Below are positions 61,388-64,000 of a stretch of 64,000 nucleotides of DNA, in pieces. A model generated the notes under the pieces. It saw nothing but the letters and a program-made list of their open reading frames with translations, made no database searches and was not told the DNA's origin. How positions within the stretch are numbered: the first letter of the stretch is position 1; every line of letters starts with the position of its first letter. The DNA comes from CAVYYW01 sp963772845 (lineage in GTDB: Bacteria; Bacillota; Bacilli; Bacillales; Sporolactobacillaceae). Where the stretch lies: NCBI GenBank assembly GCA_963772845.1, contig CAVYYW010000014.1, positions 62,001-126,000 of the forward strand. Direction: 5' to 3'. The translations under genes and the position numbers were made by a program.

Positions 61388-61891
61388 CTATTTAAGGTTT
61401 TTTTTAATATATTTAATTGTTCTGCCTAAATCATGAGCACTCGGACGGCCAAAAGGTGACGTTTGGATCTGAAAATACATGACACGGCCATTAGGATCAA
61501 TTAAGAAAACAGCAGGTTCGTTGTGCTCGCCATGGTCTTCATAAGGGGAATCCTCATGATGAAGCATAACACCATAGCTGCGTGCTGCAATGTTGTCCTT
61601 ATCGCTTAATACAGGGAATGTAAGGTGATGATCTTCTTTCATTTTCCTTAAAGCATCGATATGGTCTCCAGAAACAGCGACAATATGCGTATCTTGATCA
61701 TTAAACCGGTCAACACTGTCATTCAGTTCGTTAAGCGTTTCGTTGCACACAGGACACCAGCTTCCTCGGAAAAAAACGAGCAAATGCCAAGCTTTATGCG
61801 CTGCTATATGTTTTTGCAATGAAAAAAGTGAACCATCCGTTGCTACTGCATCAAAACCCGGTGCTTCAGAATTAAGAGATAATTTTGTCAT
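61388..61891 (-). CDS. Peroxiredoxin (AhpC/TSA family)
   Basis: This thiol peroxidase reduces hydrogen peroxide and organic peroxides. The 167-residue thioredoxin-fold product has the peroxidatic Cys in FFRGSWCPVCNETLNEL, giving a CPVC pair, plus FPVLSDKDNIAARSYGV and PAVFLIDPNGRVMYF. AGAGGAGGCG lies upstream of ATG 61891. The CxxC at the active site resembles the redoxin-type or PrxQ-like members; the exact class is uncertain. A His-rich loop (LHHEDSPYEDHGEH) is unusual. Confidence 0.85.
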   Translation of the reverse strand: MTKLSLNSEAPGFDAVATDGSLFSLQKHIAAHKAWHLLVFFRGSWCPVCNETLNELNDSVDRFNDQDTHIVAVSGDHIDALRKMKEDHHLTFPVLSDKDNIAARSYGVMLHHEDSPYEDHGEHNEPAVFLIDPNGRVMYFQIQTSPFGRPSAHDLGRTIKYIKKNLK

Positions 61892-62042
61892 AATTGACGC
61901 CTCCTCTAGAAATTCGGGTATTTTGAGCAAAATAAAATAGTCTTATAATCATTTTTCCTAATCTTGCGTAATTTAAAACCTGTTTATGGTGTTTATAAAA
62001 AGAATAAAGAAGGAACAGTAAAGAAAGATAGGAGGCGTTATG

Positions 62043-62583
62043 ATGGTTTTAAAGAATGATCAAATACAAGAATTAAAAAAAGATTTACTTGTTATGGAAG
62101 AAGAATTGAAGGAATTCCCTTGATAGTGAAGGGGATGGAGCCTTTCGGGAAGAAGCGGAAGAATTGAATTCAGTTGACAATCATTTAGCCGATGCAGCAA
62201 GCGGTGTGGTAAGCCGTGAAGAATCGATGGCAGAGAATAATTTGAAAAGTAAGCAGCTGAATGATGTTCAAGACGCTTTAGTTAAAATCGAAGAAGGTAC
62301 TTATGGGAAATGTGAAGATACCGGGAAAGACATTCCATTTGAAAGATTAAAGGCGCTTCCTTATGCCAAAAGAACGGTGGAAGCAGAGCAAGCTCATCAG
62401 GAAACAAATCGTGTGGACTTGAATGATAGAGGCTCAACAAGCAGGCTTCAAAAGCCGGCAGATGGGATGCAGGACAGTAAAAGCTTTACTTTGGAGGAGA
62501 TTGAAGAAAGCCACAATGATCGAAGCACACCTGGAGAAGAATTTTCGAAGAATGAAGAAACGCCAAAGGGTGATGAAAAGTAA
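62043..62583 (+). pseudogene. YteA-type TraR/DksA family protein, interrupted by one extra base
   Basis: The first frame gives MVLKNDQIQELKKDLLVMEE then ELKEFP and stops. Deleting one T at 62115-62116 yields ...ELKE-SLDSEGDGAFREEAEELN and a 179-residue protein. This has the coiled-coil front, YGKCEDTGKDIPFERLKALP (a DksA-type finger in which only one of four zinc cysteines remains) and an acidic disordered tail. YteA-like proteins of Bacillus also lack most of the cysteines. AGGAGG lies seven bases before ATG 62043. The gene is broken as sequenced; the downstream frame could start only at internal TTG codons. Confidence 0.82.
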
Positions 62584-62601
62584 CACTATGAAAAGTCAGT
62601 A

Positions 62602-62636
62602 GGCAGTCTTTAAAAGAGGCTGTCTTCTTTTATGGT
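62602..62636 (+). terminator. Terminator of the YteA-type gene
   Basis: GGCAGTCTTT and AGAGGCTGTC pair with three G-U pairs and are followed by TTCTTTT. Confidence 0.65.
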
Positions 62637-62696
62637 ATTTTAAATAGGACGCGTTATTTCGAGTATTGAAAGGATGAAAGGAAAGGGTGATCTGAA

Positions 62697-63455
62697 TTGG
62701 ATCTTAAGCTTAAAGGAAAACGTGTTCTGATTACGGGAGGATCAAAGGGAATTGGAGAAGGCATTGCAAAGGCATTTGTAGATGAAGGAGCCTCGACAGC
62801 AGTCACCGCAAGAAATCTTGAAGATTTAGAAAAAGTAAGAGACAGTCTTGGAGTGAAAATATATCAGGCAGACCTACTAAATGAAAATGAAAGAGCCCTG
62901 ATGTTTGAATCTTTCTTAAGAGACTTTGGGGGGATTGATATCCTTGTTAATAATGCTGGGGGAAGTTCAGGAGGAAAAGCGATGGAGACGGCCCTCCAGG
63001 ATTTCCAAAAAGCGATGACTTTAAATTATTTTTCTGCTGTCCATCTTAGTCAGCTTGCGTGCAGCGCAATGAAAAATCAGGGAGGCGGAGGCAGTATAGT
63101 AAATATCACCTCAATTTTTGGAAGAGAGAGCGGCGGAAAAATTACTTATAACAATGCAAAAGCTGCGTTAATAAGCTTTACAAAGGGTCTTGCAGATGAG
63201 GTTATTAAAGATGGCATCCGGGTAAATAGCGTGGCACCAGGATCTATTCTGCATCCGACAGCTAACTGGCACCGCAAGCTGCAGGAAAACCCGGTTGAAA
63301 TCAATGAATTTGTTGAGCGGAATATTTCAGCTGGCCGGTTTGGCAATGTGGAAGAAATAGCAGATGTGGTTGCTTTTCTTGCTTCAGAACGAGCCTCGTG
63401 GGTAGTAGGCGCCACGTTAAATGTAGACGGCGGACAGTCCTTTATGAATTTTTAG
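62697..63455 (+). CDS. Short-chain dehydrogenase/reductase (SDR)
   Basis: This NAD(P)-dependent oxidoreductase has an unknown substrate. The 252-residue product has the cofactor motif ITGGSKGIGEGIAKAF, DILVNNAGGSSGG, the catalytic Ser in IVNITSIFG and the Tyr/Lys pair in ITYNNAKAALISF, and VDGGQSFMNF at the end. The start is TTG 62697 with AAAGGGTGATC upstream. The classical SDR fold is clear; the physiological role is not. Confidence 0.9.
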   Translation: MDLKLKGKRVLITGGSKGIGEGIAKAFVDEGASTAVTARNLEDLEKVRDSLGVKIYQADLLNENERALMFESFLRDFGGIDILVNNAGGSSGGKAMETALQDFQKAMTLNYFSAVHLSQLACSAMKNQGGGGSIVNITSIFGRESGGKITYNNAKAALISFTKGLADEVIKDGIRVNSVAPGSILHPTANWHRKLQENPVEINEFVERNISAGRFGNVEEIADVVAFLASERASWVVGATLNVDGGQSFMNF

Positions 63456-63554
63456 ATATTTTAAGGCATCATGAAGGAGAGAATGCGTTTCTCATATTTG
63501 TACAATGGGCGTTCTATAAAGCGATCTAACAATTTTCTAAAGGAGCGTGTGAAC

Positions 63555-64000
63555 ATGCTTGCAGAGAAAAGTGTTCTGCCTGCAATAAGAAAGATAAAGG
63601 ATCTTGAGAAATTACTGAAAAGCGAAGCAGATTATCTGGTTATTCTGAACAGCCATATTGCCCAGTTGAAGCCAATGGTTGAAATGGCAAGAAACAGTGG
63701 AAAGCGGACCCTGCTTCATGCTGATCTGATCCATGGTTTGAAGAACGATGAATATGCCGCTGAGTTTCTTTGCCAAGAAATTAAGCCGGCTGGACTGATC
63801 TCAACACGATCTAATGTATTAAGTATTGCTAAGAAAAGAGGGTTAATCACCGTCCAGCGCTTATTTTTATTAGATTCAATCGCTCTTGAGACAAGTTACC
63901 GGTCTTTGGAAAAAGTGAAGCCTGATTACATTGAGATTCTGCCAGGACTGGTCCCGAAAATGATTCAGGAAATAAAGCAGAAGACAGGAATCCCATTAAT
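63555..64000 (+). CDS. glpP: Glycerol-responsive antiterminator GlpP, N-terminal part (continues past the window)
   Basis: GlpP binds the leader mRNA of glp genes and, with glycerol 3-phosphate, prevents early termination. About 148 residues are present. AEKSVLPAIRKIKDLEKLLK, YLVILNSHIAQLKPMVEMAR, KRTLLHADLIHGLKNDEYAA and GLISTRSNVLSIAKKRGLIT are typical of the family. AAAGGAGCG precedes ATG 63555. glpFK would be expected downstream, outside the window. Confidence 0.92.
   Translation, partial: MLAEKSVLPAIRKIKDLEKLLKSEADYLVILNSHIAQLKPMVEMARNSGKRTLLHADLIHGLKNDEYAAEFLCQEIKPAGLISTRSNVLSIAKKRGLITVQRLFLLDSIALETSYRSLEKVKPDYIEILPGLVPKMIQEIKQKTGIPL

Noticed and set aside
61318..61390. Purine riboswitch ahead of the NCS2 permease gene
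   Set aside because: The short leader lacks the conserved three-way-junction core and there is no room for the aptamer.

Overview
The window comes from a low-G+C, endospore-forming Firmicute of the family Bacillaceae that is not Bacillus subtilis itself. Evidence for this is the long B. subtilis-like synteny (yunD-yunB-lytH-yutC-yutD-yutE-yutF ... yutI-yuzD-yutJ-yuzB-dapF-yutM-yuzC-yumB, yuiA-yuiB-yuiC, then yugI-yuzA-yugJ/K-pgi-yugN-yugO), the spore genes (CwlJ, LytH, YunB and a YhcN/YlaJ-type lipoprotein), frequent TTG starts, strong AAGGAGG ribosome sites and U-tract terminators. The genus cannot be fixed from the sequence alone.

Layout. 1-2.4 kb: end of the SUF iron-sulfur operon (sufS-sufU-sufB). 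2.5-5.8 kb: an MFS exporter with an operator-like inverted repeat, an ArsR-type regulator, a structured repeat and a small lipoprotein. 5.8-7 kb: two tandem repeat arrays (48-bp and 163-bp units). 7-11.8 kb: divergent nifS and nadB-nadC-nadA, making quinolinate for NAD. 11.8-12.8 kb: repeats. 12.8-30 kb: the long yun/yut/yum/yui block, with a second NDH-2, Fe-S carriers, dapF and a modAB insertion. 30-32.7 kb: repeats, an IS110 remnant and a frameshifted cobalamin-binding-protein gene. 32.9-43.7 kb: asnB, the yug block with pgi and the YugO potassium channel, tRNA-Ala(GGC) with a displaced partial copy, a YitT gene, an RsbR-like protein and a frameshifted NlpC/P60 gene. 43.7-51.6 kb: aldehyde dehydrogenase, a large KatE-type catalase, cwlJ, a 1.43-kb almost pure purine tract, a YwaF-type membrane protein and queD-queE. 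51.6-56.2 kb: Fur-box-controlled feoA-feoB plus a Cys-rich partner, followed by about 2 kb of repeats. 56.2-64 kb: pyruvate oxidase (ydaP), a YfmJ-type oxidoreductase, an NCS2 purine permease, peroxiredoxin, a YteA-type protein, an SDR and the start of glpP.

How the genes relate. Iron-sulfur metabolism recurs: SufS/U/B assemble clusters, NifS sits beside the Fe-S enzyme NadA, YutI and YutM are carriers, and FeoAB imports iron. Redox functions (two NDH-2-like proteins, catalase, peroxiredoxin, pyruvate oxidase) are also prominent.

Three things stand out. First, the purine tract at 47970-49396 lies exactly between the two arms of what looks like one cwlJ terminator hairpin. Second, five genes are broken by six single-base insertions, and every one is repaired by removing one base, so sequencing or assembly error must be considered for these and for the purine tract. 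Third, a 49-bp copy of the 3' half of tRNA-Ala lies about 1.26 kb downstream of the intact gene, as in a tRNA integration site, with only a YitT gene between. Families of dispersed palindromic repeats sit at the places where B. subtilis-like gene order breaks.
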